Positions 7,965 to 16,439 are shown, counted from the stretch's first letter. The stretch is 43,029 nt of DNA from Halobacteriales archaeon QS_1_69_70 (GCA_003021005.1 PXRI01000020.1:1-43029); one strand, 5' to 3'. Notes: generated by a model from the sequence alone, not told the origin. Program-made: numbers and translations.

Positions 7965-9038
7965 TTAGCCTGCCCACACGTCGCTCCACCACAGGAACCG
8001 CTGTTTCGGTTCCGCAAACAAGGCTTCAGCCGCCGCCTCATCCAGCTCTTCGAAGAGGTTCCGTGCGCGGTCGATCGATCGTTCCCGTGACTCCAGGCCG
8101 TGTTTGACCGTCCAAAGCGTCATCTGCTGGGCCAAAAACGTAAGCAGGCGTTCCGGCACCTGGAAACGGTGCTCGACCCGAGAGGGCTGGGTGTGCGGAA
8201 ATAGTTCTCGAGCTCGTTGATGGTCCCCGGGAGCCACGGTTCCCGGTGGTAGGCGGTGAACTTGTCGTAGGGCGCCTCGATCGACCGGATCTGCTGCTGG
8301 AGCGGCTCAGGAACCTCCTCGATCTCATCATGCACGGCCTCGAACCGGTCTCTCATCCGGGTATAGTGACCGAGCCCGGCCGACCTGGTGTGATCGGTGA
8401 GCAGGGCACATACCTCCGAACAGATCCGCCGGGCCGCGATCTGCTCCACGGCCGTGAGGTCGTCATCGTCGAGGCTTTCCCAGAGGGCCTCCCGGAGGTT
8501 GCTGGCCTTGTGGAAGCCACACCGGTAATGGAGCGCGCCGAACTCGTCTTCGACGAGCGTGGCGCTGCCGGCGCGGCCGTCGGTCTTCATCGTCAGCAGG
8601 GCCTTGTCCCGGAGGACCGGCTCGATTACGTTTTTGATCGCCACGTTGGTGCTGGTGTCGGTGAGGCCTTCAAGGAACGGTGCTTTCATCAACGCATCGA
8701 ACACGGTGACGCGATACCACCGCTTGCCCGCGATGGTGATCCAGTCCTCGTCGAGCAGGTACACGCCGGAATAGGTAAAGGAGGTCGTTGCCGACGACCG
8801 GCTCCGCTCCGGCCTGGTTGACATCAGGGGACTCTGTGTGGGTCCAGTCGTCGAGGGCGGTGCGGCTGGGCGTCGCACCGTGGCGGGCAGTGCAAAACGT
8901 CCGGTGTTGGTCGAGGGTGGCCGGGTAGATGAGATCAGCCGCTTGCACGTCTCGCCGGAGCTCGTCGGTGTACCGATAGCCGTCCTCAATGAAGGGGAGA
9001 CTCGGGCTGAAGTAGGCGCAGCACTCGTACGCTGGCAT
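7965..9038 (-). pseudogene. DDE-type transposase, degraded by frameshifts
   Basis: Three consecutive minus-strand frames join into one transposase. The first holds ECCAYFSPSLPFIEDGYRYTDELRR and TLDQHRTFC. The second holds VYLLDEDWITIAGKRWYRV, KTDGRAG and TINELENYF, plausible DDE blocks. The third holds QVPERLLTFLAQQMTLWTVKHG to the stop at 7965. Frame changes near 8770-8820 and 8190 break the protein. A further frame upstream (to about 9260) adds a cysteine-bearing stretch RCFLPDPVCPEFSSRRITHNG, probably the N-terminal zinc ribbon. I cannot assign the IS family. Confidence 0.75.
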
Positions 9039-9262
9039 TCGTACTGCTGAATCCGAATCGGACCTGATTGGGCCAGCCCGGCGGGCCGGCGACCCTGTGG
9101 GTTGCGCCTTTCGGTGCCATTGTGCGTGATGCGGCGCGAGCTGAACTCGGGACAGACCGGGTCGGGGAGGAAACAGCGGTTAGCTTCATAAGCGACGGCG
9201 TCTTCGGGAAGAGATGGTGCAGGATCGGAACAGGGTGTTGTGTTGTGACAGCCGCCATGTTC
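7965..9262 (-). mobile_element. insertion sequence remnant
   Basis: These are the limits of recognisable transposase sequence, including the N-terminal zinc-ribbon-like part in a third frame. I looked for terminal inverted repeats in 7880-7964 and 9262-9480 and found none convincing, so the element ends are unknown. With at least two frameshifts and no intact start, the element cannot move on its own. It lies just upstream of the acyl-carrier-protein operon and may mark how that operon arrived. Confidence 0.65.
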
Positions 9263-9545
9263 CCGTTACTGCACCACCGATAGTTTATCCGGCCGACATG
9301 TCAGCCATACGTCTGACGAGCGACTGACGGGTAGGCACCCTGTATTACCCTGACGGCGGGCCGATTTGAGATGATCGTCACACTAGGGTCCACCGACAAA
9401 AACAATTCAATACACCAAGGTATTGGCCCAGGTTGCGCTGATTACTGAGACAACCTGGCGTCGAGTGTTGTTCAAGTAGCAGATGCGTCGGTAATTTTAT
9501 CAGCTACTGAGTTGATAGTGCCGAATATCCACGCTGGGAGTAACC

Positions 9546-9818
9546 ATGGCAAAAGTCCACGACATAGATAAAACCGAAATCGACAATCGGATTGAAAAAG
9601 AGATATCAGATAGGTTGCAAGTTTCGAGGTCGGACTTCGACGATAATACTCCATTTGAGGAACCGCCCTTGAATGCGGAATCATTGGATATCATTGAACT
9701 AGCAGAAACTATCGATATGGAATTAGGAATTTTCATTCCTGATGACCACCTTGAACAGATGGAAACCGTCGGTGATGCAAAGTCTTACATCTACAATGAG
9801 CTCGACATAGCTGAATAG
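9546..9818 (+). CDS. acpP: acyl carrier protein (ACP)
   Basis: The 90-residue acidic protein contains the carrier-protein signature LNAESLDIIELAETIDMELGI followed by FIPDD, with S46 as the phosphopantetheine attachment serine (ESLD in place of the usual DSLD). The C-terminal part, METVGDAKSYI, is the last ACP helix. ACP carries growing acyl chains as thioesters; dedicated ACPs are uncommon in archaea. A purine-rich GGGAG lies eight to twelve bases before the ATG and an AT-rich TATA-like stretch lies at about 9494-9501. It is first in a tight operon with KAS II, AcpS, FabD and FabG. Its TAG stop is three bases before, and in frame with, the KAS II ATG. Confidence 0.93.
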   Translation: MAKVHDIDKTEIDNRIEKEISDRLQVSRSDFDDNTPFEEPPLNAESLDIIELAETIDMELGIFIPDDHLEQMETVGDAKSYIYNELDIAE

Positions 9819-9821
9819 TCA

Positions 9822-11027
9822 ATGCAAGAAGAGGTTGTGGTAACCGGGATAGGTGCTATTACTCCAACTGGTAGAACAGTCGAGAAGACGTGGGATACAA
9901 TTCTGGATGGGGAGGTAGGTATTGACCGTATAAACCAATTTGATCCGGATGATGTAAATCTCCGGTCGAAGATAGACGCTGAGATTACCTTCGATCCAAA
10001 CGACCACGAAAGTGTAGACTCTGCCCGTATGGGGAGATACGCACAAATCGCAGTGATTTCCGCCAAAGAGGCGATTCAAGACGCGGGGTTATCGCTTTCA
10101 CAAATGGAACCCACCAAGATGGGGACTAGTATCGCAAGCGGGATGGGAGGGTTGCCCGAGGCAGACGATATCAACGGTCGTCCTCCAACGAGGACAATGA
10201 TGAAACTACCCCCGAACCTAGCTGCTGGGCATATCAGCATGGAGTTCGGTGCAAAGGGGCCTAACAGGGCCCCGTCAACTGCATGTGCTGCAGGGACGCA
10301 CGCCATCATCGGTGGAGCAGAAGATATTCTGCAAAATCATGCCGATATCATTATTACAGGAGGTACCGAAACGCCGCTAACACCGCTCGGTGTTCAATCC
10401 TTTGACGTGATGAGGGCCCTCAGTACCCGTAATGAAGCTCCTCATAAAGCAAGCAGGCCCTTCGATTCAAATCGCGATGGTTTCGTAATCGGGGAAGGAG
10501 CTGGGGCTATGATTCTCGAATCTCGTTCTCACGCAGAAAAGCGGGATGCAGAAGTTTACGCACGGATCGCTGGCTTCGGTCGAACTGCGGACGCGTATCA
10601 CCCAACCCGTCCAGCTGAAGGAGGCGAGGGACTGCAACGCTGTATGTCACGCGCTATTGCGAGCGCTGAAATGGATCCAGGTGATATTGATCACGTCAAC
10701 GCACACGCGACTAGTACCCCGCGTGGCGATGAGAACGAAGCACAAGCGATCAAAACGATATTCGACGAGATGCCCCCGGTTACCAGCAATAAAGGCCATC
10801 TGGGGCACAGCCTCGGAGCTACCGGCGCCATCGAGGCCGTACTAAGCATCAAATCCCTCCGCGAAGGTAAGCTTCTCCCCACAGCGAATTATAATAACCC
10901 CGATCCGGATTGTGAACTACCGGTAGTAGCCAAACCCCGTAAAGTGGGTATTCAAACAGTCCTCTCGAACTCCGCCGGGTTCGGAGGAACAAACGGATCA
11001 ATTTTATTCATAAAGGAGGAAGGATGA
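9822..11027 (+). CDS. fabF: 3-oxoacyl-ACP synthase II (KAS II)
   Basis: The 401-residue condensing enzyme joins malonyl-ACP to an acyl chain with loss of CO2. The full Cys-His-His triad is visible: C155 in STACAAGTH, H295 in VNAHATSTPRGDENEA, and H329 in NKGHLGHSLGATGA, with the supporting K324. Spacing matches bacterial FabF (140 residues between Cys and the first His). The C-terminal GFGGTNGS motif is present. It differs from the KS domain of type I polyketide synthases in being free-standing. A four-base overlap links it to AcpS. Composition is clearly AT-richer than the flanking core, suggesting acquisition by transfer. Confidence 0.95.
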   Translation: MQEEVVVTGIGAITPTGRTVEKTWDTILDGEVGIDRINQFDPDDVNLRSKIDAEITFDPNDHESVDSARMGRYAQIAVISAKEAIQDAGLSLSQMEPTKMGTSIASGMGGLPEADDINGRPPTRTMMKLPPNLAAGHISMEFGAKGPNRAPSTACAAGTHAIIGGAEDILQNHADIIITGGTETPLTPLGVQSFDVMRALSTRNEAPHKASRPFDSNRDGFVIGEGAGAMILESRSHAEKRDAEVYARIAGFGRTADAYHPTRPAEGGEGLQRCMSRAIASAEMDPGDIDHVNAHATSTPRGDENEAQAIKTIFDEMPPVTSNKGHLGHSLGATGAIEAVLSIKSLREGKLLPTANYNNPDPDCELPVVAKPRKVGIQTVLSNSAGFGGTNGSILFIKEEG

Positions 11028-11482
11028 CGGCTTCAGCGTTCGATTCACGATTCTTGGATTCCCTCCCTCCGGGCGTCCATCTTGGTACAGACGTCGTATC
11101 CATCTCTCGGATACAGAAACTTATCGAAGAGTTCGGCGACTCGTTTCTATCGAGGGCCTTCACCCGAGCCGAACGAGAGTACAGTAGCTCCCAGGGACAC
11201 CCAGCAGAGCATTACGCAAGTCGATGGGCAGCGAAAGAAGCGTTCTTCAAGACCTGTTCGGAACCAACTCCGGGCGTCCCGTTCGACAGTATCGAAGTAC
11301 GGAAAGACGAAGGTATTCCTTCCCTGTGTCTCAGTGGCCCTGCAGCCACCGCTGCTAGGAGGATTATTGGACATACTGATGGGGAACCAGCGACGGCAAT
11401 AAGCCTCTCACACGACAGGAAATCCGACCACGCCATCGCAGTCGTGGCGATATTCGAGAGCTCGACGAACTCCTCACCATGA
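11024..11482 (+). CDS. acpS: holo-ACP synthase (phosphopantetheinyl transferase)
   Basis: AcpS transfers 4'-phosphopantetheine from CoA to the ACP serine. The 152-residue protein shows the magnesium/CoA-binding motifs of the family: GTDVVSISRI (D23), FTRAEREY, RWAAKEAFFK (E72) and AISLSHD. It is about 25 residues longer than bacterial AcpS because of the N-terminus and C-terminus. Overlaps of four bases on both sides (ATGA) place it in the middle of the operon. A dedicated AcpS next to the ACP argues that the ACP is truly activated in this organism. Confidence 0.93.
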   Translation: MTASAFDSRFLDSLPPGVHLGTDVVSISRIQKLIEEFGDSFLSRAFTRAEREYSSSQGHPAEHYASRWAAKEAFFKTCSEPTPGVPFDSIEVRKDEGIPSLCLSGPAATAARRIIGHTDGEPATAISLSHDRKSDHAIAVVAIFESSTNSSP

Positions 11483-12396
11483 AAACCGCGTTCGTATTTC
11501 CAGGACAGGGTAGCCAGGAGCCTGGTATGGGTAAACAGTTCTATCGCCAGTGGGAAGCGACCGAAGCGTGCCTCAAACGATTGAGTGAGGCCGTCGAAAT
11601 CGATCTCGCAGCTCTGTGTTTCGAAGGCGATGCTGAACGGTTACAGTCCACTGAAAACACACAGCCAGCTGTCTTCAGCGTTGGACTCAGCGTCTACGAA
11701 GGCTTACAGCGGCGATTCGATCTCGATCCAGATTACGTTACTGGTCATAGTTTGGGCCACTTCACCGCCTTGACCTCTGCGGATGGTTTACCACCAGAGA
11801 AAGCCGTTCAACTCGTTCGGAGGCGAGGGGAGATCATGGCAGACGTGACTGGTACCGCCGATACCGGAAAGATGGTCGCTGTACTACTAGTAGATCCGGC
11901 TGACGTCGTTGCTGCCTGTGAGGAATTCGAAGACGTTGGGGTAGCCGGGTTCAACGGACCCCGACAAATGGTTATCAGTGGGGGAAAGGAATCGGTCGAC
12001 CGTGTTCAAGCCCGAATCGAGAACAGCAACCGTGCGAGATTCGTCGAATTGGCCGTGGGGGCTCCGTTCCACTCTCCACTGATGCTGGACGCAAAAGATG
12101 CCTTTCGTGAGTACCTAGAAGAGGATTACTTCGACGACCCGTCGATCCCTGTCGTCTCGGACGTTTCCGGGGACCTGTACACGGATGCCATAGTCCCCGA
12201 GTCCGAACTCGTAGAGCAAATCACAGCCCCGGTAAATTGGGTCGGCGTCGTCGAAACGCTACGTGACGTTGGCGTAGAACGGTATATAGAACTTCCACCG
12301 ACCGGTGAAATTGGTGAGATGATCCACCGGATTCATTCGGGGGCCGAGGTGATATCGATCGACAGTCCAAAAGTCGCAGCGGAGGAGTTCGGATGA
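11479..12396 (+). CDS. fabD: malonyl-CoA:ACP S-malonyltransferase
   Basis: This 305-residue acyltransferase loads malonyl units onto ACP. Visible motifs are FPGQGSQ at the N-terminus, the nucleophile S91 in GHSLGHFTAL, R116 in RRRGEIM (binds the malonyl carboxylate) and H198 in GAPFHSPLM. The arginine and GAPFHS pattern fit a malonyl rather than a simple acetyl-type specificity. The length matches bacterial FabD. It overlaps both neighbours by four bases. Malonyl-CoA would have to come from an acetyl/propionyl-CoA carboxylase encoded elsewhere. Confidence 0.94.
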   Translation: MKTAFVFPGQGSQEPGMGKQFYRQWEATEACLKRLSEAVEIDLAALCFEGDAERLQSTENTQPAVFSVGLSVYEGLQRRFDLDPDYVTGHSLGHFTALTSADGLPPEKAVQLVRRRGEIMADVTGTADTGKMVAVLLVDPADVVAACEEFEDVGVAGFNGPRQMVISGGKESVDRVQARIENSNRARFVELAVGAPFHSPLMLDAKDAFREYLEEDYFDDPSIPVVSDVSGDLYTDAIVPESELVEQITAPVNWVGVVETLRDVGVERYIELPPTGEIGEMIHRIHSGAEVISIDSPKVAAEEFG

Positions 12397-13166
12397 GCTC
12401 GAGATTTCGGGGCGAAGACCTCGCAGTAGTCACAGGAGGTACAAAAGGCATCGGCCGAGCTGTGGTAGAGCAGTTGGTGTCCGAAGGCGTTCCCACAGTC
12501 GCGATCTATAAGTCGGACGAGGATCGAGCGAACGAATGCCGATCGGCACTCGGGGACGTGGAACCAGAGACGAGAGTCTATCAGGTCGATGTTTCCGATT
12601 ATAGCGAGGCCGTCGCTGGTTTCAAAACCATCGTCGAGGAGGTGGGTCGACCGAGCATCCTCGTGAACAACGCCGGAATCATGCGTAACCACTTCCTGCG
12701 ACGTCTCGATCCCGAACAGTGGGATGAAGTAATCCAGACGAACCTCTCGGGAACCTTCCATTGCACCCGAGCTGCTTCACGACACATGTTACGAAAGTCA
12801 CGCGGGAGTATCGTCAACGTGAGCAGCGTAGCGGCCCAACGAGGATACGTTGCTCAGGCGAACTACGCGGCGAGTAAATCGGGAGTTATAGGGTTTACAC
12901 GCGCTGCTGCCAGGGAGTTAGGCAACGATTCGCTTCGTGTCAACGCGATAAGTCCCGGGTATACGGATACACCACTGTATCGAAACTCGTTGTCCTCGAG
13001 AACGAAGATTGCGGGAGACGAGCAGGAAGATTTCCGGGACGACATTCCCCTGGATCGTATCGCCGATCCAGCAGAGATCGCTAACGCAATCATCTTTCTC
13101 GCCAGTGACGAAGCTTCGTATGTGAATGGGACGGTGCTTCGCGTCGACGGTGGTCTACTTGCCTGA
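12393..13166 (+). CDS. fabG: 3-oxoacyl-ACP reductase
   Basis: The 257-residue short-chain dehydrogenase has the cofactor motif TGGTKGIG (14-21), NNAG (92-95), and the catalytic set N117, S145, Y158 and K162 (YAASKSG). The C-terminal VDGG is typical of FabG. It would reduce 3-ketoacyl-ACP to 3-hydroxyacyl-ACP with NADPH or NADH. SDR substrate choice cannot be proven from sequence, but its position, overlapping FabD by four bases in an ACP operon, makes the FabG role the simplest reading. Confidence 0.9.
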   Translation: MSSRFRGEDLAVVTGGTKGIGRAVVEQLVSEGVPTVAIYKSDEDRANECRSALGDVEPETRVYQVDVSDYSEAVAGFKTIVEEVGRPSILVNNAGIMRNHFLRRLDPEQWDEVIQTNLSGTFHCTRAASRHMLRKSRGSIVNVSSVAAQRGYVAQANYAASKSGVIGFTRAAARELGNDSLRVNAISPGYTDTPLYRNSLSSRTKIAGDEQEDFRDDIPLDRIADPAEIANAIIFLASDEASYVNGTVLRVDGGLLA

Positions 13167-13238
13167 ATATTGCAACAGAAACGGTTCGGTTCAGGAGGCG
13201 CTCTCCGACGGACGAGACGAAACCACTCCGATAAACAA

Positions 13239-14210
13239 ATGAAAGCGATTATAGTTAAAGGGTATGGCGGGGCGGAAAATCTAGAACTAATCGAGAAACC
13301 GAAACCCGAGCCCTCGGCTGACGAAGTTCGGCTCGCCGTTTACAACGCGGGAGTTAACTTCGCAGACATCGAAAAACGGAAGGGAGCGTATCCAAACGCT
13401 CCAGAGCCTCCGTACACGCCCGGTATCGAGGTAGCGGGAGTGATCGACGCTGTTGGTCGAGATGTGGACCGGGAGCCGGGTGATACGGTTGCGGCAATTG
13501 TAGAAGAAGGGGGCTACGCGGAGTACGTGACCCTCGATCCGGACAATATCCTTGAAATCCCGGAGGGGGTCGACATAGCTGATGCGAGTGCGTTTCCCGT
13601 TAACTTCCTGACTGCTTACAACGCGTTTCACGAATGGGGCCGGGTTGAAGAAGATGAGAGTGTACTCGTCCATGCGGCAGCTGGAGGTGTGGGGTCTGCT
13701 GCTGTCCAATTGGCAGCCCTTATTGATGTGGAGGTATACGCTACTGCAAGCACAGAACGGAAACTAAACTTCGTAGCGGAGTTAGGTGCGGATACTTGTC
13801 TAAATTACGAAACAACTGATGTTGGCCCTACAATCTTGAAAAGTACGTCTGATGAGGGTGTCGACCTTATTCTAGATGGCGTAGGGGGTGATGCATTTTA
13901 TACGAGTCTCGAGCTTCTCGCCGATAGCGGACGAATCGTAACGTATGGGATTGCAAGTGGTAACGTCCCCGTCGTCTCGCCCCCTCGTCTGATATTCGAA
14001 AATCAGTCTCTGATAGGATTTCACCTGGGGCACGCTCTGGACCACGAGAGGAGTAGATTAATGAAATCACTTCCACCTCTCCACGAGGGGTTTGATGAGG
14101 CCGATTTACAGATTTATATCGGAAAACGATTTGATTTAGAAGATGCTGGAAAGGCCCATGATTTCATCGAAAACAGGAAAAGCATTGGTAAAGTGATATT
14201 AGATGTTTGA
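13239..14210 (+). CDS. MDR-superfamily NAD(P)H oxidoreductase, candidate enoyl reductase
   Basis: The 323-residue protein is a zinc-free medium-chain dehydrogenase/reductase of the quinone oxidoreductase group. The cofactor motif is AAAGGVGSAAVQLA (146-159), and the structural and catalytic zinc cysteines of alcohol dehydrogenases are absent. Relatives include quinone reductases, enoyl reductase domains of type I FAS/PKS and mitochondrial MECR. After FabG, in an ACP operon lacking FabI/FabK, an enoyl-thioester reductase role is attractive, but quinone reduction cannot be excluded. It lies 72 bases after fabG, not overlapping, so it may have its own promoter. ATG 13239 matches the family start. 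Confidence 0.8.
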   Translation: MKAIIVKGYGGAENLELIEKPKPEPSADEVRLAVYNAGVNFADIEKRKGAYPNAPEPPYTPGIEVAGVIDAVGRDVDREPGDTVAAIVEEGGYAEYVTLDPDNILEIPEGVDIADASAFPVNFLTAYNAFHEWGRVEEDESVLVHAAAGGVGSAAVQLAALIDVEVYATASTERKLNFVAELGADTCLNYETTDVGPTILKSTSDEGVDLILDGVGGDAFYTSLELLADSGRIVTYGIASGNVPVVSPPRLIFENQSLIGFHLGHALDHERSRLMKSLPPLHEGFDEADLQIYIGKRFDLEDAGKAHDFIENRKSIGKVILDV

Positions 14211-14396
14211 TTTACTCATTGATGTACTAATTATTCAAGATTCCTCCATATGCATATTATCAGGGGGCGTATCATCAATAAGGTCATTCCTGGATCAATA
14301 TTCACCTCCTCGCACGCCTCTGAAGGTGGAGATGCATGTTTTGCCACGTGATGTTAAACAACGCACCTGATGGAGCGATTTAATTGTCAAGCGGGT

Positions 14397-15005
14397 CTAC
14401 TTAATTGCCCTCCTGGGGGTTGGCGACGTTGCGTTTGTTTCGAATCCATTCGATTCGATGTATTCTGGAATATCTAGGGGTAAGTACCGCATGTCGCCCT
14501 CGCCGGTATAGAATGCCGGATCACCACCGACCGGACCTTTGTAGAGATACCCCCCATCACAGCTATGAACCTGGTCGTTCTCACAGCGACCGTCAATATC
14601 AGGAGGGAGAACGCCTACTGCATTGTGGAGTATTTCGTGAACGACTAATGCGTCTCCCGAAACTGGATTGTTCTGGATTATTAGAAAACGGCCAGGGGTT
14701 TCGGCGACCCCGCTCTTGCTTCGTGTCGCCTCATCATCAAATGAAACAATCAACGCGAGCTGATAGATGCCGGCTCTGTCCTTAGTCGAGTTTTCGTAGC
14801 ATGTCTGCTTCAGTTCCGGAAAATTACTACCAGTATAGTTCACCGTTTTGTTTAGGCGAGGGCCCTCATCGATATGGAGCTTGATTCCGGTTGTGCCATC
14901 TGGATTTCTGACCGGCATATCTTCAAACCCTTGTTCCGTCGTATTTAATGCCCCACCTGGCAGTTTCGTGTTGCCTGTATACACGACCTGAATATAGATG
15001 TTCAT
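14397..15005 (-). CDS. zincin-like metalloprotease, possibly extracellular
   Basis: The 202-residue protein has HEILHNAVGVL, a HExxH zincin motif, around residue 125. Pairs of cysteines flank it (CYENSTKD; CENDQVHSC), which suggests an exported, disulphide-containing fold. However, the protein starts MNIYIQVVYTGN without a signal peptide, and upstream codons in the same frame soon reach a stop. The N-terminus may therefore be lost or mis-set, or the protein may be non-classically exported. Composition is AT-rich island type. I cannot place it in a named peptidase family; metzincin-like is a guess. A palindromic AT-rich site lies just upstream. Confidence 0.6.
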   Translation of the reverse strand: MNIYIQVVYTGNTKLPGGALNTTEQGFEDMPVRNPDGTTGIKLHIDEGPRLNKTVNYTGSNFPELKQTCYENSTKDRAGIYQLALIVSFDDEATRSKSGVAETPGRFLIIQNNPVSGDALVVHEILHNAVGVLPPDIDGRCENDQVHSCDGGYLYKGPVGGDPAFYTGEGDMRYLPLDIPEYIESNGFETNATSPTPRRAIK

Positions 15006-15037
15006 CTTGCAGGGGACACCTGATGTTCTGTAACTAC

Positions 15038-15052
15038 ACGTATACTATACGT
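15038..15052. promoter_or_regulatory. palindromic TATA-region site upstream of the zincin-like gene
   Basis: ACGTATA-C-TATACGT is a perfect 7+1+7 palindrome located 33-47 bases upstream of the ATG at 15005, next to or covering where an archaeal BRE/TATA box should be. It could be both promoter and operator. This rests on position and symmetry only. Confidence 0.45.
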
Positions 15053-15198
15053 CTCTATATGTTTTGCAACTATTGAAACATCACTCCCTTCAGAAAATTC
15101 ATTATAATTTCAGCCATTAGTTGGTCTTCGTCAATATCTAAGTCATTACTTATCTTGGAATTAACATTGGCAAAATATTGGTCAGGTCCCCTAAATAT

Positions 15199-15474
15199 TT
15201 ACCATTTAGTATAATATTCTCCTGGTTTAAGTATTATTGATTTTTTATACATAATAGAGCCATTATTATTTTCTATAGCTATTTCTATGTCGTGAGACAA
15301 TTGTCCGGTGTTATTTAAGAATAAATCTGGTGCACTACGGTTGTACCTAGGGTTGCTTTTTATATTTTGTTTACCCATTGCCCTACTGCTAATCATCGTA
15401 GTGACGACTGAGGCACCTGCAAATTTCAACGTTTGCCGCCTACTAACATTATTCCTGGACCCAGCCCTGAATGA
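15199..15474 (-). pseudogene. probable remnant of a small Tat-exported protein
   Basis: From an ATG at 15429 a 76-residue frame runs to the stop at 15199. The same frame is open further upstream and encodes NNVSRRQTLKFAGASVVTTM, a good twin-arginine signal, before reaching no usable ATG, GTG or TTG at the right place. The mature part (LFLNNTGQLSHDIEIAIE and IILKPGEYY) resembles a small beta-sandwich such as the lipoprotein at 7122. The start codon appears lost, so decay or an unrecognised start are both possible. No function can be given. Confidence 0.4.
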
Positions 15475-15730
15475 TTGAGAAAGGATAGTTATATAAAATT
15501 AACGGTGTATAACATTATCGGCAGCCTCTGTCTTTCATCTGGCTGACAGATGCAGTATAAATAAATTCTTGTTCTCCAATTGCTACATATTGAGCGTGTA
15601 TTCAGCGTTTTCGCCCGTAACCGCAACCGACGGTAATAATTAATATCTTAAGTGTGCTACTAAGCCACATGGAGTTCCATAATAAACTGGCAGAACCGAG
15701 CCTCAGAGTCGTAACGAACGGTGAGTCGAG
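15475..15730. other. AT-rich intergenic stretch
   Basis: This is AT-rich sequence upstream of both the Tat-protein remnant (minus) and the membrane-protein pseudogene (plus). No open frame of interest is seen. TATATAA-like runs near 15490 could be the promoter of the minus-strand remnant. Confidence 0.35.
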
Positions 15731-16275
15731 ATGAAACTCGCTGCCCAATTTGCGTTACTTTAGAGTGGGGGATTTTTGCTCACGGGGCTGCTGACGAGGG
15801 TCTGGAAGTATCGTCACATGATAGAAAGCGATGAAGGAACAGCCCCCAACTATGTGAACACCGCTCACCGTGCCACCTTGCTGTATTCGTTTGCGTCGAT
15901 CTTACTGTTTGAACTCGTCTTGCGTGGTCCGTCCCTTAGTCCGTTGAACTACTTGCGGTCGCGGCGCCCGTTGCGTTTTTCACCTCCGCTACTTCGTCCT
16001 AGATCCCCAATGGTCGGGCCAGATTAACCGACAACCAGTTCCGTAGTCCCCCCAAGCCGGGTGTCCTGCGTGCAGCGATGTGGGCCCTCATTGCTGCTGA
16101 AGTCGGTGGGATCGCCATCCTGTTAACCGGATTCGTTTCAACGAGTGTCACCAGTATCGCTCTCACAGCTTTCGGCCTCACCATACTGCTTGGTCTCGTT
16201 GGCCTGCTTGCAACACCGCTTGGCCAAGGATTGTTATCTACCATCCTCAGAGCCGCGGTGAGCGGCGACAGGTAA
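15731..16275 (+). pseudogene. conserved integral membrane protein, decayed
   Basis: The frame begins MKLAAQFALL at 15731 and meets TAG at 15761-15763. It continues with SGGFLLTGLLTRVWKYRHMI, then NYVNTAHRATLLYSFASILLFEL, to about 15950. The sequence then continues through different frames: AVAAPVAFFT, then YFVLDPQWSG, then NQFRSPPKPG and MWALIAAEVGGIAILLTGF, to the stop at 16275. One nonsense codon plus two or three frameshifts make this a clear pseudogene of a four-helix membrane protein. Its composition is intermediate between island and core, and it marks the island's right part. Confidence 0.65.
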
Positions 16276-16439
16276 TGTGTTCCGGGTCATACCACCAAGA
16301 ACGTACTGACCGACTCGCGCATTCTATTCAGCACACCGGTGAAAATGTCTACTGGATCTGATAGAACCGCATCTGGTCAACGTTCCTCGGAAGAACGCGT
16401 CGTTGAGCGTGTGTCGGAATCGAGATCCCGTCCGACCGA

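Noticed and set aside
7880-9480. Terminal inverted repeats for the insertion sequence
   Set aside because: I compared both flanks by eye; the partial matches found (around CTGTA and CCCT) were too short and broken to support element ends.
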